The notes: a model not told the origin generated them from the sequence alone. DNA of 53,624 nt from Bacillus sp. AFS037270 (GCF_002585305.1 NZ_NUNF01000053.1:1-53624); one strand, 5' to 3'. Shown: positions 1-10,230, counted from the stretch's first letter. Made by a program: numbers and translations.

Positions 1-53
1 GCCGCAACTGGATAAGCTTTAGACCATCGAGGGGCTAGGCGCTGGAGCTGGAC
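1..53 (-). repeat. Dispersed intergenic repeat, copy A (cut by window edge)
   Basis: Read on the minus strand, positions 49 down to 10 match positions 30017-30055 at 31 of 40 aligned places with one gap. The shared core begins AGCTCCAGCGCC. The element runs off the left edge, so its 3' half is not visible. It lies downstream of the spoIVA terminator. It is non-coding and probably belongs to a multi-copy family of intergenic elements. The family membership is inferred from the two copies in this window. Confidence 0.6.
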
Positions 54-110
54 GTGTCTGAACCTGTAAAAAGTTGCCCACAAGTAATAAAGCTATAATT
101 TTCTAGACCA

Positions 111-138
111 TAAAAAAAGGACTCCAAAATGGAGCCCA
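111..138 (-). terminator. spoIVA intrinsic terminator
   Basis: On the minus strand a stem of about 8 bp (TGGAGTCC arm) with a short loop is followed directly by seven T residues. It starts 5 bases past the spoIVA stop codon. Confidence 0.85.
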
Positions 139-142
139 AATG

Positions 143-1621
143 TTAGAGGATAATCGCGATTAATCCGCCAGAACCTTCGTTAATAATTCTCTCTAATGTT
201 TCTTTTAATTTATACCTGGCATTTTCTGGCATTAAAGATAGTTTACCTTGAATCCCCTCTCGAACAATAGAACTCAAAGACCGGCCAAAAATGTCAGAAT
301 TCCAAATCGATAATGGATCATCCTCGAAGTCCTGCATTAGATAGCGGACTAACTCTTCACTTTGTTTTTCCGTACCGATAATCGGAGCAAATTCTGATTC
401 TACATCGACTTTAATCATATGAATCGATGGAGCTACCGCTCTAAGTCTTACACCGAATCTAGCACCCTGACGGATGATTTCTGGTTCTTCAAGACTCATA
501 TCAGAAAGTGATGGTGAGGCAATCCCATAGCCTGTTTGTTTAACCATTTTTATTGCATCGGCAATATGGTCATATTCTGCTTTCGCATGGGCAAAATCCT
601 GCATTAATTCTAGCAGATGATCCTTACCTCTGATTTCCACACCGACAATTTCTTTTAAAATATCATCATATAACTCATCAGGAGCGATTAAGTCGATTTC
701 AGCAACACCAGAGCCCATCTCTATACCAGCTAATCCGGCTTTATCAATGAATTCAAAGTCACTGAACTGTTGAACGACACGATCAACATCTCGTAATCTC
801 TTGATATCTTTAACTGTTTCTTTCACTGCATCCTGATAGCTTTCACGAAGCCAATGATTTTCTCTAAGTACCATGACCCAGCTTGGCAGGTTTACATTGA
901 CTTCAAGTACCGGAAACTCGTAAAGTGCCTCGCGAAGAACATTGAGAACATCACTGTCACGCATGCTTTCTACGCTCATTGCAAGTACAGGAATATCATA
1001 TTTTTCTGATAGGCTTGATCTTAATGTTTCAGTAGCAGGGTGATATGGCTGAGCACTATTGACCACCATAATAAACGGTTTGCCAACTTCTTTCAACTCA
1101 TTTATAACCCGTTCTTCTGCCTCAATATAGTTACTTCTAGGAATTTCACCAATTGTTCCATCAGTCGTTACTACAACCCCAATAGTTGAATGTTCCTGTA
1201 TCACCTTTCTTGTGCCAATTTCAGCCGCTTCATGGAATGGAATAGGCTCCTCATACCATGGCGTATTAATCATCCTAGGTCCATTTTCATCTTCATAGCC
1301 CTTAGCGCCTGGTACTGTGTATCCCACACAGTCTACAAGCCTGATATTTACATTAAGCCCCTCATCAACATGCACAGTAGCCGCCTGATTTGGGACAAAT
1401 TTCGGCTCAGTTGTCATGATTGTTTTACCTGCTGCACTTTGCGGAAGCTCATCTTGTGCCCGAGATCTTTCAGCTTCACTGTTTATATTCGGTAAGACAA
1501 CAAGCTCCATGAACTTTTTAATAAAAGTCGATTTACCTGTTCGTACTGCACCGACTACTCCTAGATAAATATCACCGCCGGTTCTCTCGGCAATATCTTT
1601 AAAAATATCAACCTTTTCCAA
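143..1621 (-). CDS. spoIVA: Stage IV sporulation protein A (coat morphogenetic ATPase)
   Basis: 492 residues, the usual family length. SpoIVA polymerises on the outer forespore membrane, using ATP hydrolysis, to form the basement layer of the spore coat. It is needed for both coat attachment and cortex formation. The N-terminal domain carries a Walker A motif, GAVRTGKST, at residues 24-32, followed by a TRAFAC-like NTPase fold (VDCVGY, VVNS segments). The C-terminal end (GSGGLIAIIL) resembles the membrane-targeting tail known in the family. It is monocistronic, with a terminator just downstream and a candidate sigma-E promoter about 50 bases upstream. Family assignment is secure. Confidence 0.98.
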   Translation of the reverse strand: MEKVDIFKDIAERTGGDIYLGVVGAVRTGKSTFIKKFMELVVLPNINSEAERSRAQDELPQSAAGKTIMTTEPKFVPNQAATVHVDEGLNVNIRLVDCVGYTVPGAKGYEDENGPRMINTPWYEEPIPFHEAAEIGTRKVIQEHSTIGVVVTTDGTIGEIPRSNYIEAEERVINELKEVGKPFIMVVNSAQPYHPATETLRSSLSEKYDIPVLAMSVESMRDSDVLNVLREALYEFPVLEVNVNLPSWVMVLRENHWLRESYQDAVKETVKDIKRLRDVDRVVQQFSDFEFIDKAGLAGIEMGSGVAEIDLIAPDELYDDILKEIVGVEIRGKDHLLELMQDFAHAKAEYDHIADAIKMVKQTGYGIASPSLSDMSLEEPEIIRQGARFGVRLRAVAPSIHMIKVDVESEFAPIIGTEKQSEELVRYLMQDFEDDPLSIWNSDIFGRSLSSIVREGIQGKLSLMPENARYKLKETLERIINEGSGGLIAIIL

Positions 1622-1669
1622 GTGATCCCCTCCCGATCATAGAGTAAAGTGGGATAATATCATCCATAT

Positions 1670-1700
1670 TAGGTATTTTTGGACAGTATATATTTATGAC
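1670..1700 (-). promoter_or_regulatory. Candidate sigma-E promoter of spoIVA
   Basis: On the minus strand GTCATAAA (-35-like) is separated by 15 bases from AATACCTA (-10-like, partial match to CATACAAT). spoIVA is a known sigma-E target in B. subtilis. The elements are degenerate, so the exact position is tentative. Confidence 0.4.
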
Positions 1701-1873
1701 GTTGTCCTATCTTGTTATGACACTTTTCTAAAATTTTTACCCCCTTGTTAAAATTTCACAAAGATGTGCTGATATCTGACTTTCTCTGAACATTTGGTTG
1801 TATGGAGGGTTTCTAACTATGTTAACGGATACGGATAGAACATTTGGTCCATATCGCCATTATATGATTAAGC

Positions 1874-1918
1874 ATAAAAAACCCTTCTCCTACAATATAT
1901 TTCATAGGAAAAGGGTTA
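1874..1918 (-). terminator. yphF intrinsic terminator
   Basis: The minus strand has a long interrupted hairpin with outer arms AACCCTT and AAGGGTT and inner TCCTA/TAGGA arms, followed by TTTTTTATG. It ends the yphE-yphF unit. Confidence 0.8.
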
Positions 1919-1976
1919 TGACAAAAATTAAAGCAGAGCATTTTCTAGCGGTAGAGAAGAGAAGCAATCAACATTC

Positions 1977-2687
1977 TTATTTTTCTATAAACACAGGTTC
2001 TTTTGTCTTAGGATCAATTGTATATGGCAGTGAATAGGCAGGAACAAACATGGAATTATCCACTAAAATAGAGCGTATATCTTCGCCAGGTTTCGGCTCC
2101 TTCTCCGTCTTTTTTAGGGCTTGATAGAGGTCGGGCCGATAATCAACGTAAACCTCGGCATTACCACTTATGACGAATGAAAGGTTTTGATTCGTAAATG
2201 GGCTAACAACGTACGGAGCCTTCTTAAATCCAAGTTTAGAATAATTGAGTGAAAATACATTTTTGGCAATTTGTTCTTTATATGGTGGATAACCATTAGT
2301 TTTGATCCTTAGTTTTATATCACGAATGGTTTCTGCCAATCTTAAGTCCAACAATTTAACGGTAGGATTGGTCTCCACATCTATAAGCACATATTGAAAT
2401 ATACCACCGCTCTCATAAGCATTTCCGGGTGGTTCGGCAATATACTTTGGTGCAATCTTATTAAAATCAATTGGGTACTTTTGATAAATCGGTGTTTTCG
2501 CATCCTTCGTTTTAATGGGCAGAATCCCACCATTATCTTTTTGAAAGTCATCTACTGCCGTCTGTACTGCTTTGATTTGGTCTTTATACGGTACCTGATT
2601 TTGCGTTAATTCTTCTTGCGGATACATGCAGCCAGATAAAAGTACTGCCGTAATCAGCAGAAAGCTAAACATCATTTTTCTTTTCAT
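1977..2687 (-). CDS. yphF: YphF-like lipoprotein
   Basis: About 236 residues from the chosen ATG. The N-terminus is a lipoprotein signal: MKRKMMFSF, a hydrophobic core, then lipobox LSGC with the acylated cysteine near residue 19. The mature protein should sit on the outer face of the membrane. Its function is unknown. I preferred this start to an upstream in-frame ATG because it puts the basic n-region at the N-terminus, and an AGGTGA Shine-Dalgarno lies just upstream. It is the last gene of a two-gene unit with yphE. Position between yphE and spoIVA matches B. subtilis yphF. Confidence 0.85.
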   Translation of the reverse strand: MKRKMMFSFLLITAVLLSGCMYPQEELTQNQVPYKDQIKAVQTAVDDFQKDNGGILPIKTKDAKTPIYQKYPIDFNKIAPKYIAEPPGNAYESGGIFQYVLIDVETNPTVKLLDLRLAETIRDIKLRIKTNGYPPYKEQIAKNVFSLNYSKLGFKKAPYVVSPFTNQNLSFVISGNAEVYVDYRPDLYQALKKTEKEPKPGEDIRSILVDNSMFVPAYSLPYTIDPKTKEPVFIEK

Positions 2688-2722
2688 AAAATCACCTTTA
2701 GATTTATGTATGGTTTTAAAAT

Positions 2723-2908
2723 TCAAGTGAAGAAAACGATCAATAAGGTCAATCCTGCAACAATCATAAATAAATAAGCAATAATAGCTGTTATCATTCG
2801 AAAGATTCCTTTTAACTTATACCGGCTCAAATAAATCGTAATAATGGCAAGAAACATTAGAGCCATACCCGCAATGGATATCCACATTTTTATCATGGCT
2901 GGCGACAA
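2723..2908 (-). CDS. yphE: Small membrane protein YphE (DUF2768-like)
   Basis: 61 residues, almost entirely two hydrophobic segments (about 6-27 and 36-59) separated by a short basic loop (RYKLKG). It should be a two-pass inner-membrane protein. The start is TTG, preceded by GGGGGAAT; the first ATG lies four codons inside. It lies 35 bases upstream of yphF. The role is unknown. The name comes from size, topology and position between gpsA and yphF. Confidence 0.75.
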   Translation of the reverse strand: MSPAMIKMWISIAGMALMFLAIITIYLSRYKLKGIFRMITAIIAYLFMIVAGLTLLIVFFT

Positions 2909-2971
2909 TTTTATTCCCCCTTTTTCGAAGATTAATTATAACATAGCTATTATTATAAAAAAATTTTTTAA

Positions 2972-3016
2972 AATAAAAAAAACTGAAGTAAAGAGGGGCG
3001 AGTTCTTTACTTCAGC
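2972..3016 (-). terminator. gpsA intrinsic terminator
   Basis: A perfect 12-bp stem (CTGAAGTAAAGA arm) with a 9-base loop is followed on the minus strand by eight T residues. It separates der-gpsA transcription from yphE-yphF. Confidence 0.9.
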
Positions 3017-3058
3017 CATTTTCTGGACTAAATAACCCATTCACCAACGTCTACTACC

Positions 3059-3087
3059 AGGTTGCTTCGTTGCATTGTATGCAACCT
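3059..3087 (-). repeat. Small palindrome downstream of gpsA
   Basis: Arms AGGTTGC and GCAACCT enclose an inner TTGCATTGTATGCAA palindrome. No T-tract follows, so it is not a standard terminator. It lies between the gpsA stop and the main gpsA terminator. Function unknown. Confidence 0.4.
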
Positions 3088-3143
3088 AGAGAAAAAACGC
3101 ATCAGGAGAACGCCTATTTTCTTAATAAAAATGCACATTTTTA

Positions 3144-4199
3144 CTATTCAAAGGATTTTTCTTCAAGGACATTAACTAAATCTTCCATTTCATGAGTTCT
3201 GCCGCGCGACATTAAAACATCGACGGCATCTTTTGGATTTTTGCCATTAAATAAGACATTATAAAGGGCAGATGTGATTGGCATCTGAACATCATACGTT
3301 TGTGCAAGCTGATAGGCCGCTTTGGTAGTCCTTACACCCTCGACAACCATTCCCATATTATCGAGAACCTCATCTAAGGTTTTTCCCTTACCAAGCAGAT
3401 TACCCGCTTTCCAGTTCCTTGAATGAACACTTGTACATGTTACAATTAAGTCGCCAATTCCTGCTAATCCGGAAAACGTTAATGGATTAGCGCCCATCTT
3501 TGTACCGAGACGGGCTATTTCAGCTAGTCCTCTAGTCATTAAGGCCGCCTTTGCATTATCTCCGTAACCAAGTCCATCTGTGATTCCTGCAGCCAAGGCG
3601 ATAATGTTCTTCAATGCACCGCCAATTTCCACACCAATCACATCTGAATTGGTATATACACGGAAATTTTGATTGATAAATAAATCTTGAATACGCTCTG
3701 CTGCTTCCATATTTTCCGATGAGACAGTAACCGTTGTAGGATGTCTAAGACTGACTTCTTCAGCATGACTTGGTCCTGAAAGAACAACGACATCCTTTAG
3801 AAGCTCTTTTGGCATTTCTTCTTTTATGATTTCGCTTATCCGTAACAGTGAATTAGGCTCTATCCCCTTACTCACATGTGTAATGGTTAGCGGTGCCTTC
3901 TGGACTGCCCGAATCTTACCTAGCACTTCTCGGATCGCTTTTGTCGGAACAGCCAAAATAATGTTTTCAACTCCTATTAAGGCATCATTTAGCGAGGCAT
4001 AACTGACAATTAATTCCGGAAGTTTGATTTCAGGTAAATATTTTTGATTAGTATGAAATTGATTTATTTCCTTTACCTGATTCTCATTATGACTCCATAA
4101 ACGTACTTCATGACCGTTGTCAGCTAGTACCATCGCAAGGGCTGTTCCCCAGCTTCCTGCACCTATAACAGTTACTGCTGTTTTGTTATCCTCCTGCAT
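3144..4199 (-). CDS. gpsA: Glycerol-3-phosphate dehydrogenase [NAD(P)+]
   Basis: 351 residues. GpsA reduces dihydroxyacetone phosphate to sn-glycerol 3-phosphate, the backbone for phospholipids, in the cytoplasm. The N-terminal Rossmann motif is GAGSWG at residues 13-18. The C-terminal helical domain contains the family segment with GGALKN (catalytic Lys) and [12 protein letters not shown]. The start follows GGGTGAAGGG. It lies 20 bases downstream of der, the same arrangement as in B. subtilis, and the pair is probably co-transcribed. Confidence 0.97.
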   Translation of the reverse strand: MQEDNKTAVTVIGAGSWGTALAMVLADNGHEVRLWSHNENQVKEINQFHTNQKYLPEIKLPELIVSYASLNDALIGVENIILAVPTKAIREVLGKIRAVQKAPLTITHVSKGIEPNSLLRISEIIKEEMPKELLKDVVVLSGPSHAEEVSLRHPTTVTVSSENMEAAERIQDLFINQNFRVYTNSDVIGVEIGGALKNIIALAAGITDGLGYGDNAKAALMTRGLAEIARLGTKMGANPLTFSGLAGIGDLIVTCTSVHSRNWKAGNLLGKGKTLDEVLDNMGMVVEGVRTTKAAYQLAQTYDVQMPITSALYNVLFNGKNPKDAVDVLMSRGRTHEMEDLVNVLEEKSFE

Positions 4200-4219
4200 A
4201 ACCCTTCACCCGCCTATTA

Positions 4220-5530
4220 TTATTTTCTTTCTCGAGCATAAATCTTGATCGGGGTACCCTCGAATCCAAAAGCATCCCTTATCCTGTTTTCAAGAAAGCG
4301 CTCATAGGAAAAATGCATTAATTCAGGTTCATTCACAAACACAACAAAGGTTGGAGGTTTGACAGCCACTTGGGTTGCATAATAAATCTTTAACCGTTTT
4401 CCTTTATCGCTAGGTGTCGGATTCATCGCAACCGCGTCCATAATCACATCATTTAACACACTTGTTTCAACCCGCATCGAATGGTTTTCACTGGCAGTAT
4501 TAATCACAGGCATAAGAGTATGAATTCGTTTTTTAGTTTTTGCCGATAAGAAAACAATCGGAGCATAGCTAAGAAATAAGAAATGTTCTCTTATCTTTTG
4601 TTCCAATTCCTTCATTGTTTTCTCATCTTTTTCAACTGCATCCCATTTATTAACTACAATCACGACAGCTCGTCCTGCTTCATGAGCATAACCTGCTATT
4701 TTCTTATCTTGCTCAATAATCCCTTCTTCTGCGTTAATAACCACTAATACCACATCAGAACGTTCGATAGCCCTTAACGCACGCAGCACACTATACTTTT
4801 CTGTAGTCTCATACACTTTTCCTTTTTTTCTAATCCCTGCAGTATCAATAATGACATATTTTTGCCCGTTATAAGTATACGGTGAATCGACAGCATCACG
4901 TGTTGTACCGGCAATATTGCTGACGATGACACGATCTTCTCCTAAAATGGCATTAACTAAGGAAGACTTTCCAACATTTGGGCGACCAATCAAGGAAAAC
5001 TTAACTACATCTTCATCATATTCTATTGGCTTGGATTTAGGGAAGTGTTTGGCTGCCTCGTCTAATAAATCACCTAGACCCAGCCCATGTGACCCTGAGA
5101 CTGGAACTGGTTCACCAAACCCCAATGAATAAAAATCATAAATAAACTCACGCATATCAGGGTTATCGATTTTATTTACCCCTAATACGATTGGCTTTTT
5201 GGATTTATAGAGAATTTTTGCCACTTCTTCGTCCGCTGCTGTTACCCCTTCACGACCATTTGTTAAAAAGATAATCACATCAGCTTCATCGATAGCCACT
5301 TCTGCCTGCTGACGAATCTGCTCTAAAAACGGCTCATCACCAATATCAATTCCACCGGTGTCAATTACATTAAAATCATGTGTTAACCACTCACCTGAAC
5401 TATAAATCCGATCTCTAGTTACTCCCGGAACGTCTTCGACGATGGAAACACGCTCACCGACAATCCTATTAAAAATCGTCGATTTCCCAACGTTTGGTCT
5501 TCCTACAATGGCAATAACAGGTTTAACCAT
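4220..5530 (-). CDS. der: Ribosome biogenesis GTPase Der (EngA)
   Basis: 436 residues from the chosen ATG. Der has two tandem GTPase domains and a C-terminal KH-like domain and acts in late assembly of the 50S subunit. Motifs: GRPNVGKST at 10-18, DTGG and NKID in the first G domain; GRPNVGKSS (about residue 183), DTAG and NKWD in the second. [10 protein letters not shown] is taken as the N-terminus because it matches the family; an ATG four codons earlier is possible. The terminal KIYARERK is typical. Two hairpins lie in the upstream spacer. Confidence 0.97.
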   Translation of the reverse strand: MVKPVIAIVGRPNVGKSTIFNRIVGERVSIVEDVPGVTRDRIYSSGEWLTHDFNVIDTGGIDIGDEPFLEQIRQQAEVAIDEADVIIFLTNGREGVTAADEEVAKILYKSKKPIVLGVNKIDNPDMREFIYDFYSLGFGEPVPVSGSHGLGLGDLLDEAAKHFPKSKPIEYDEDVVKFSLIGRPNVGKSSLVNAILGEDRVIVSNIAGTTRDAVDSPYTYNGQKYVIIDTAGIRKKGKVYETTEKYSVLRALRAIERSDVVLVVINAEEGIIEQDKKIAGYAHEAGRAVVIVVNKWDAVEKDEKTMKELEQKIREHFLFLSYAPIVFLSAKTKKRIHTLMPVINTASENHSMRVETSVLNDVIMDAVAMNPTPSDKGKRLKIYYATQVAVKPPTFVVFVNEPELMHFSYERFLENRIRDAFGFEGTPIKIYARERK

Positions 5531-5610
5531 TAAAATCGCCATCCTTTCTGATATATTTCACAATTGTGTTATTAGTTAGCATTATTCAAATTGAAAGTTC
5601 TCACGTAAGT

Positions 5611-5639
5611 AAAGAAACCCTTCTGTTAACAAGAAGGGC
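5611..5639 (-). terminator. yphA intrinsic terminator
   Basis: On the minus strand CCCTTCT and AGAAGGG flank a TGTTAAC loop, followed by TTTCTTT. It lies between yphA and der. Confidence 0.7.
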
Positions 5640-5665
5640 CTAACTTCAATTATTTTAACAATGTT

Positions 5666-5691
5666 AATCCTTTCCCGCAATGGAAAGGATT
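5666..5691 (-). repeat. Perfect 10-bp inverted repeat between yphA and der
   Basis: Arms AATCCTTTCC and GGAAAGGATT surround a 6-base loop. No T-tract follows on either strand, so it is not a simple terminator. It sits between the yphA stop and the yphA terminator. It could be a processing site or an operator. Confidence 0.5.
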
Positions 5692-5707
5692 CTCCACTCA
5701 ACCCATT

Positions 5708-6316
5708 TTATGAAGATTTTTGTTTTCCTTTTTCAAAAAAGTGATAGTGAGTCTGGATAAATGTACTAGCATTTTCGATTGCACTCCAGCCTACTAATAA
5801 AGCAGATATTAATGCACAGGCATCTAGATATTCAAACCCGCTTATCTCATAAGGAAAGGGAAACTTACTTAAGGTATAGGCATACAAAAACTCTCCTTGC
5901 ATTGTTCCGCAAATTGTAATGAGTAATCTTCCTTTTAAGGTTTTCTGAAGCAGGATGGCAAGGTATCCAAAACAAATTCCCATCATCCATTCCTTTTTAA
6001 AAATAATCCATACCGGGTCAAAAATCTCAAACAAATGAAAGGCCACATACCCAATCGACACAATCAATGAACAGATAAAGAAATAAAATATTGCTCCTCG
6101 TTTTTCCTGGCTGATAAAAAAATAGCAAATCATTAATAAAAACAATCCACTAACATGAATGTCAAATTCTCCAAGATTAAACTGAAAATTAGATAATAGG
6201 AGCATGATTAAAATAATTGCAGATAGTTTTCGCCGATATAGATTTTTCTTATCAGCCAGAAATGTGAGATAAACCCAAAATGACCAGCTAATCCAATAAA
6301 ACATTAAACCACCCAT
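5708..6316 (-). CDS. yphA: YphA-like multi-pass membrane protein
   Basis: 202 residues from an ATG preceded by AGGAGGTG at 5-base spacing; the in-frame ATG eight codons upstream lacks such a site. The protein has about six hydrophobic segments (for example FYWISWSFWVYLTFL, IILIMLLLSNFQF, LFLLMICYFFI) and a basic C-terminus, so it is an integral membrane protein. Its function is unknown. Its position next to fni and der matches B. subtilis yphA. Confidence 0.75.
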   Translation of the reverse strand: MGGLMFYWISWSFWVYLTFLADKKNLYRRKLSAIILIMLLLSNFQFNLGEFDIHVSGLFLLMICYFFISQEKRGAIFYFFICSLIVSIGYVAFHLFEIFDPVWIIFKKEWMMGICFGYLAILLQKTLKGRLLITICGTMQGEFLYAYTLSKFPFPYEISGFEYLDACALISALLVGWSAIENASTFIQTHYHFFEKGKQKSS

Positions 6317-6422
6317 ACATACACCTCCTATTATTTTCATTATTGGTAATCTTTATGTACTTTCATACTTCCTTGAATAATATTTGAATCGTGAATCATC
6401 TTATTAAGAGGAGGTGTGGAAA

Positions 6423-6569
6423 ATGGGAAAAGACCGCCAAGAAAAAAAGCTAAAGGCTAGTAAAAGAGTGGAATCAGATCGTGATCAGGCATTACACTAT
6501 AAAGGTGCTACAAAATTATCAAGTCCCGAGGAAGCTAGAGATCTTAATGATGGAAAATATGACGAATAA
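6423..6569 (+). CDS. ypzI: Small hydrophilic protein, YpzI family
   Basis: 48 residues beginning MGKDRQEKKLKASKRVES and ending NDGKYDE. It is highly charged with no hydrophobic segment, so it is probably cytoplasmic. A strong AGGAGG lies at 6410-6415, before the ATG. It is transcribed away from yphA and ends in a clear terminator. The sequence fits the small YpzI family found at this place in Bacillus. Function is unknown. Confidence 0.8.
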   Translation: MGKDRQEKKLKASKRVESDRDQALHYKGATKLSSPEEARDLNDGKYDE

Positions 6570-6572
6570 ATG

Positions 6573-6604
6573 TTAAAAGCTCTCGCTGATGCGAGAGCTT
6601 TATT
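6573..6604. terminator. Bidirectional terminator between ypzI and fni
   Basis: Arms AAAGCTCTCGC and GCGAGAGCTTT with a TGAT loop. T-rich tracts lie on both sides, so it can end ypzI (plus) and fni (minus). The fni stop codon lies in one arm. Confidence 0.8.
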
Positions 6605-7658
6605 TCATCTTACGATTGCTATATTGTTTGGTATCGATGCCTCTTTGAGTTAACCAGTGATAGGTTTTACCTGAAATAATGATGGGTGCTTTCTTTAAGT
6701 CCGATATAGACTTTGCACCTAATGCAGTCATAATCATCGTTAATTCCATATGAAGGTTTTTAATTTCTTCGACTAAAACATCCAATCCTTCTTCTACAAG
6801 AATTTGCAAGAAGAAACCAGCTAAACCAATAGCACTGGCGCCAATTGCTAAACCCTTTGCAATATCTAAGCTTGAGGAAAAACCACCGGACCCAATAATC
6901 GGAATACCATTAGAAACACTTGCTGCCTCAAGGATTGAAATCGGTGTAGGGATCCCCCAATTATTAAAAAACGGCAGCGATTGTTTCCTGCGCTTATTTT
7001 CTATTTCGGCAAAATTGGTCCCCCCGGAACCTCCCACATCGACAAAGGCAGCACCTGCAGAAAATAAGGATTCAACCGTTTCCCTGGACATACCGAAGCC
7101 GACTTCCTTAACAATAATCGGTACATCCACACCTCTGGAAATCCTTTCAATTCTATTTAAAGAATCGGTAAAATCTCGATCCCCCTCGGGCATCGTTAGT
7201 TCTTGAATGACATTTAAATGGATTTGTAAGGCATTGGCTCCAATCATACCAATGGCCAATTTAGCGTTTTCAATTGTCGCTTCACTACCCAAATTGGCGA
7301 TTACAATCCCATTTGGATTCTCCTTACGGACAATTTCATATGTATATCTTTCTCGTTTATCTTTGATAGCAGACATTTGTGATCCAACAGCCATTGCTAC
7401 GCCGGTATGCTTTGCAGCGATTGCTAGCTGCTTGTTAATTTGATATGTTTTTTCTCCGCCGCCGCCCGTCATTGCATTGATAAAAATTGGCGAACTTAAA
7501 GAAAGTTCGCCAATTACGTCATTTAATCGAACATCAGACACATGGATATTCGGTAAGCTTTGGTGAATAAACTGGATATCATCGAAAACTGTAGAACGAT
7601 TTTGCCTATCTTCCAAGGCAAAGCGAATATGATCCCATTTTCGTTCAGATCTTGACAC
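6600..7658 (-). CDS. fni: Isopentenyl-diphosphate isomerase, type 2 (FMN-dependent)
   Basis: 352 residues. It interconverts isopentenyl and dimethylallyl diphosphate for isoprenoid synthesis in the cytoplasm, using FMN and NAD(P)H. Family features visible are RKWDHI near the N-terminus, [12 protein letters not shown], the [10 protein letters not shown] region, VKEVGFGMS and the flavin-phosphate segment [21 protein letters not shown]. The length matches the family. It follows ypfD after 11 bases and is probably co-transcribed with it. Confidence 0.96.
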   Translation of the reverse strand: MSRSERKWDHIRFALEDRQNRSTVFDDIQFIHQSLPNIHVSDVRLNDVIGELSLSSPIFINAMTGGGGEKTYQINKQLAIAAKHTGVAMAVGSQMSAIKDKRERYTYEIVRKENPNGIVIANLGSEATIENAKLAIGMIGANALQIHLNVIQELTMPEGDRDFTDSLNRIERISRGVDVPIIVKEVGFGMSRETVESLFSAGAAFVDVGGSGGTNFAEIENKRRKQSLPFFNNWGIPTPISILEAASVSNGIPIIGSGGFSSSLDIAKGLAIGASAIGLAGFFLQILVEEGLDVLVEEIKNLHMELTMIMTALGAKSISDLKKAPIIISGKTYHWLTQRGIDTKQYSNRKMK

Positions 7659-7669
7659 TTACATCACCA

Positions 7670-8809
7670 TTATTTTCCTAGATTCTTTAGTTTATCTCCG
7701 ATCATTTCTCCAAGCTGGAACCCTTTGGATTCTTCAGGAAGCTCGTAATCAAAGTTTTCCTCAGCCTCTTTTTCAAGCAATTCCTTTATGCTTAATGATA
7801 AACGCTGATCTTGCTGGTTTACATCAAGGACCTTCACTTGTACTTCTTGGCCCTCTTTTAAAACTTCATGTGGAGTTCCAATATGTTTATGAGCAATTTG
7901 AGAAATATGAACAAGTCCTTCTACACCAGGGAATACTTCCACGAAAGCTCCATAAGAAACTAATCTTTTCACTGTTCCATTTAAAACACTTCCTTTAGGA
8001 GCTTTTACAGAGATATCACTCCAAGGTCCCGCAAGAGTTTCTTTTATGGATAATGAAATTCTCTCATTATCACGATCAACACTTAATACTTTCACTTTCA
8101 CTTGCTGTCCTTCTTGGACAACGTCAGAAGGCTTATTAACATGTTCATGGGATAACTGAGAAATATGAACTAAACCATCAATTCCACCGATATCTACAAA
8201 TGCACCAAAATCAGTAATTCTTTGTACGGTTCCATCAATAACCTGTCCCACTTCTAAAGAACTAAGACGGTTTTGTTTTAACTTTCCCTTTTCTTGTTCT
8301 ACAACTGCACGATGTGAGAGGATTAAACGATTTTTTTCCTTATCTAGTTCAACGATTTTAAATGATAGTGTACGTCCTTTGTAGTCGCTGAAATCTTCAA
8401 CAAAATGAGCTTCAACAAGGGACGCCGGAACAAATCCGCGAACGCCAAGGTCCACAACTAGTCCGCCTTTTACAACGTCCTTAACCTCTGTTTCGAAAAC
8501 CTCTCCAGCTTGAAATTTTTGCTCTAAGCTTTCCCAAGCCTTTTCAGCATCCACTTTCCGTTTTGATAGTACTAATGCATCTTCTTCTACCTTAGTCACT
8601 TCTAATTCAAGTTCATCACCTTCTGCAACGGCATCAGATGCTTTTTCAATATGAAGACTTGAAAGTTCACTGATTGGGATAATACCATCAAGCTTACTGC
8701 CTGGAATATTCACAAGCACCTGTTTTTCCTCAACCTTAGTAACTTGTCCAGTTACTTTATCCCCGATTTCAAAGTTTTTAACTTCTACTTGATTTAGTTC
8801 TTCCGACAT
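7670..8809 (-). CDS. ypfD: S1-domain RNA-binding protein (RpsA homologue YpfD)
   Basis: 379 residues with four S1 OB-fold repeats at roughly 16-85, 103-169, 187-256 and 273-342, each ending in a segment like LSIKE or LSHRA. The third and fourth repeats carry the canonical [17 protein letters not shown] type sequence. It is shorter than the six-repeat S1 of Gram-negatives. In Firmicutes this protein binds RNA, but its ribosomal role is uncertain. The start follows AGGAGGAAT. It is upstream of fni. Confidence 0.92.
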   Translation of the reverse strand: MSEELNQVEVKNFEIGDKVTGQVTKVEEKQVLVNIPGSKLDGIIPISELSSLHIEKASDAVAEGDELELEVTKVEEDALVLSKRKVDAEKAWESLEQKFQAGEVFETEVKDVVKGGLVVDLGVRGFVPASLVEAHFVEDFSDYKGRTLSFKIVELDKEKNRLILSHRAVVEQEKGKLKQNRLSSLEVGQVIDGTVQRITDFGAFVDIGGIDGLVHISQLSHEHVNKPSDVVQEGQQVKVKVLSVDRDNERISLSIKETLAGPWSDISVKAPKGSVLNGTVKRLVSYGAFVEVFPGVEGLVHISQIAHKHIGTPHEVLKEGQEVQVKVLDVNQQDQRLSLSIKELLEKEAEENFDYELPEESKGFQLGEMIGDKLKNLGK

Positions 8810-8971
8810 ATGTATTCCTCCTTATTCCATTTACTCTAAAAAATCTATATATGATTTGGTGAAAAGCAGACTGCATACACCATATATAAAATAAAACATA
8901 ACCTATAGAATTTTCAAAAAAAATCTCTTTTTACTAACTTCTTACAAATAGCCTTTTTTGTCAAGCAGAAC

Positions 8972-9553
8972 CTATTTATGCTCTTTTATAAGTTTATCAA
9001 TTTCTGACATAATTAATTCAGTAACCTGCTCTGCCGAAACTTTTGTTTGCCTCATTTCAGTCATATCGATTGGTTTACCATAAACCATTTTTAATTTTTT
9101 GAGACTTTTATACGGACCAATGACCGCACATGGAACAACATAAGCTTCCGTTCTTAATGCAAAAAAACCAGCCCCTGAAAGTCCTTTTCCTAGTTCCCCG
9201 GTTTTGCTTCTGGTTCCTTCCGGAAAGAGTCCAAATACGTTTCCGTCCTTTAAAAGCTTTAATCCTGTCCGTAGAGCCTCTCGGTCACTGAATCCCCTTT
9301 TTACCGGGAATGCATTACATTTTCTAACGATTCCTCCAAGTACCGGGACCTGAAAAAGCTCATCTTTAGCCATATAATGCACAGGACGAGGACACATAAT
9401 CCCGACAACGATTGGGTCGATTACAGAGATATGGTTGGAGCAAAGAAGCACTCCGCCCTCTTTCGGTATATTTTCTACCCCAATTGCTTGTATTCGGTAC
9501 CACGGTTTGAAGATGGTATAAACCACCGATTTGGCAAACCCATAAAATGTCAC
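8972..9553 (-). CDS. plsC: 1-acyl-sn-glycerol-3-phosphate acyltransferase
   Basis: 193 residues. PlsC acylates lysophosphatidic acid to phosphatidic acid at the membrane. The acyltransferase motifs are NHISVID (His41 and Asp46) and FPEGTRS at 110-116. A short hydrophobic or amphipathic N-terminus suggests peripheral membrane attachment. Its start codon overlaps the cmk stop in an ATGA arrangement, so the two genes are translationally coupled. Confidence 0.93.
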   Translation of the reverse strand: MTFYGFAKSVVYTIFKPWYRIQAIGVENIPKEGGVLLCSNHISVIDPIVVGIMCPRPVHYMAKDELFQVPVLGGIVRKCNAFPVKRGFSDREALRTGLKLLKDGNVFGLFPEGTRSKTGELGKGLSGAGFFALRTEAYVVPCAVIGPYKSLKKLKMVYGKPIDMTEMRQTKVSAEQVTELIMSEIDKLIKEHK

Positions 9554-10230
9554 ACTGAACCAATCCTTTCATTCACCAATGTCATTATTTTTTCGACAAC
9601 ATCAGGGATGGTCAAAGAGGTTGTGTCGATTTCAATTGCATCACTTGCCTTCTTCAAAGGAGCTACTTCTCTTTCTGAGTCAATCTTATCTCGCTTAGCA
9701 ATTTCTTCTTTTAATTTTTCCAAATCAGAAGGGAAGCCTTTCTCCAAGTTTTCAGAATGCCGTCTTTCAGCTCTCTCTTCCACACTTGCTAGTAAAAATA
9801 TTTTTACTTCTGCGTTTGGTAAAACATGCGTTCCAATGTCCCGTCCATCCATCACCACTCCTCCAGCAGTGGCAAATGCCTGCTGTCTCTTCACCATTTC
9901 TTGTCGAACTTTTGGCTGCCTTGCGACATAGGACACAGAATTGGTTACTTCGGCAGAACGAATCAAATCCGTTACATCAAGGTTGTCAAGAAAGACCAAT
10001 TGCCCTTTATTAGATGGTTTCAGTTCAATATCTGTCGATAAGAGCGTATCCATTAATGCTGCTTCATCTTCCAGATCGAGTTGGTTAATGATTGCTTTAT
10101 ATGTTAATGCTCTGTACATCGCACCAGTATCAATATATATATAAGAAAGTTTTTCTGCCACAATTTTTGCTACTGTACTTTTCCCGGCTGCGGCTGGGCC
10201 GTCAATTGCAATTGATATTTTATTTTCCAT
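9550..10230 (-). CDS. cmk: Cytidylate kinase
   Basis: 226 residues from [10 protein letters not shown]. It phosphorylates CMP and dCMP with ATP in the cytoplasm. The P-loop is GPAAAGKST at 11-19; [10 protein letters not shown] and [10 protein letters not shown] are the CMP-binding segments. An AGGAGG lies just upstream of this ATG, which I preferred to an upstream in-frame start. It overlaps plsC by 4 bases. Confidence 0.96.
   Translation of the reverse strand: MENKISIAIDGPAAAGKSTVAKIVAEKLSYIYIDTGAMYRALTYKAIINQLDLEDEAALMDTLLSTDIELKPSNKGQLVFLDNLDVTDLIRSAEVTNSVSYVARQPKVRQEMVKRQQAFATAGGVVMDGRDIGTHVLPNAEVKIFLLASVEERAERRHSENLEKGFPSDLEKLKEEIAKRDKIDSEREVAPLKKASDAIEIDTTSLTIPDVVEKIMTLVNERIGSV

Larger units (their letters stand above)
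1622..1976. other. Gene-poor spacer between yphF and spoIVA
   Basis: This 355-base stretch holds the spoIVA promoter region, the yphF terminator and an 11-base direct repeat, GAACATTTGGT, at 1788-1798 and 1838-1848. A plus-strand reading frame at 1819-2037 has a Shine-Dalgarno-like GGAGGG 9 bases before its ATG. It runs through the yphF terminator and antisense to yphF, so I do not call it a gene. Confidence 0.6.

Noticed and set aside
9377..9931. 184-codon open frame on the plus strand
   Set aside because: Antisense to plsC and cmk, both with clear catalytic motifs.
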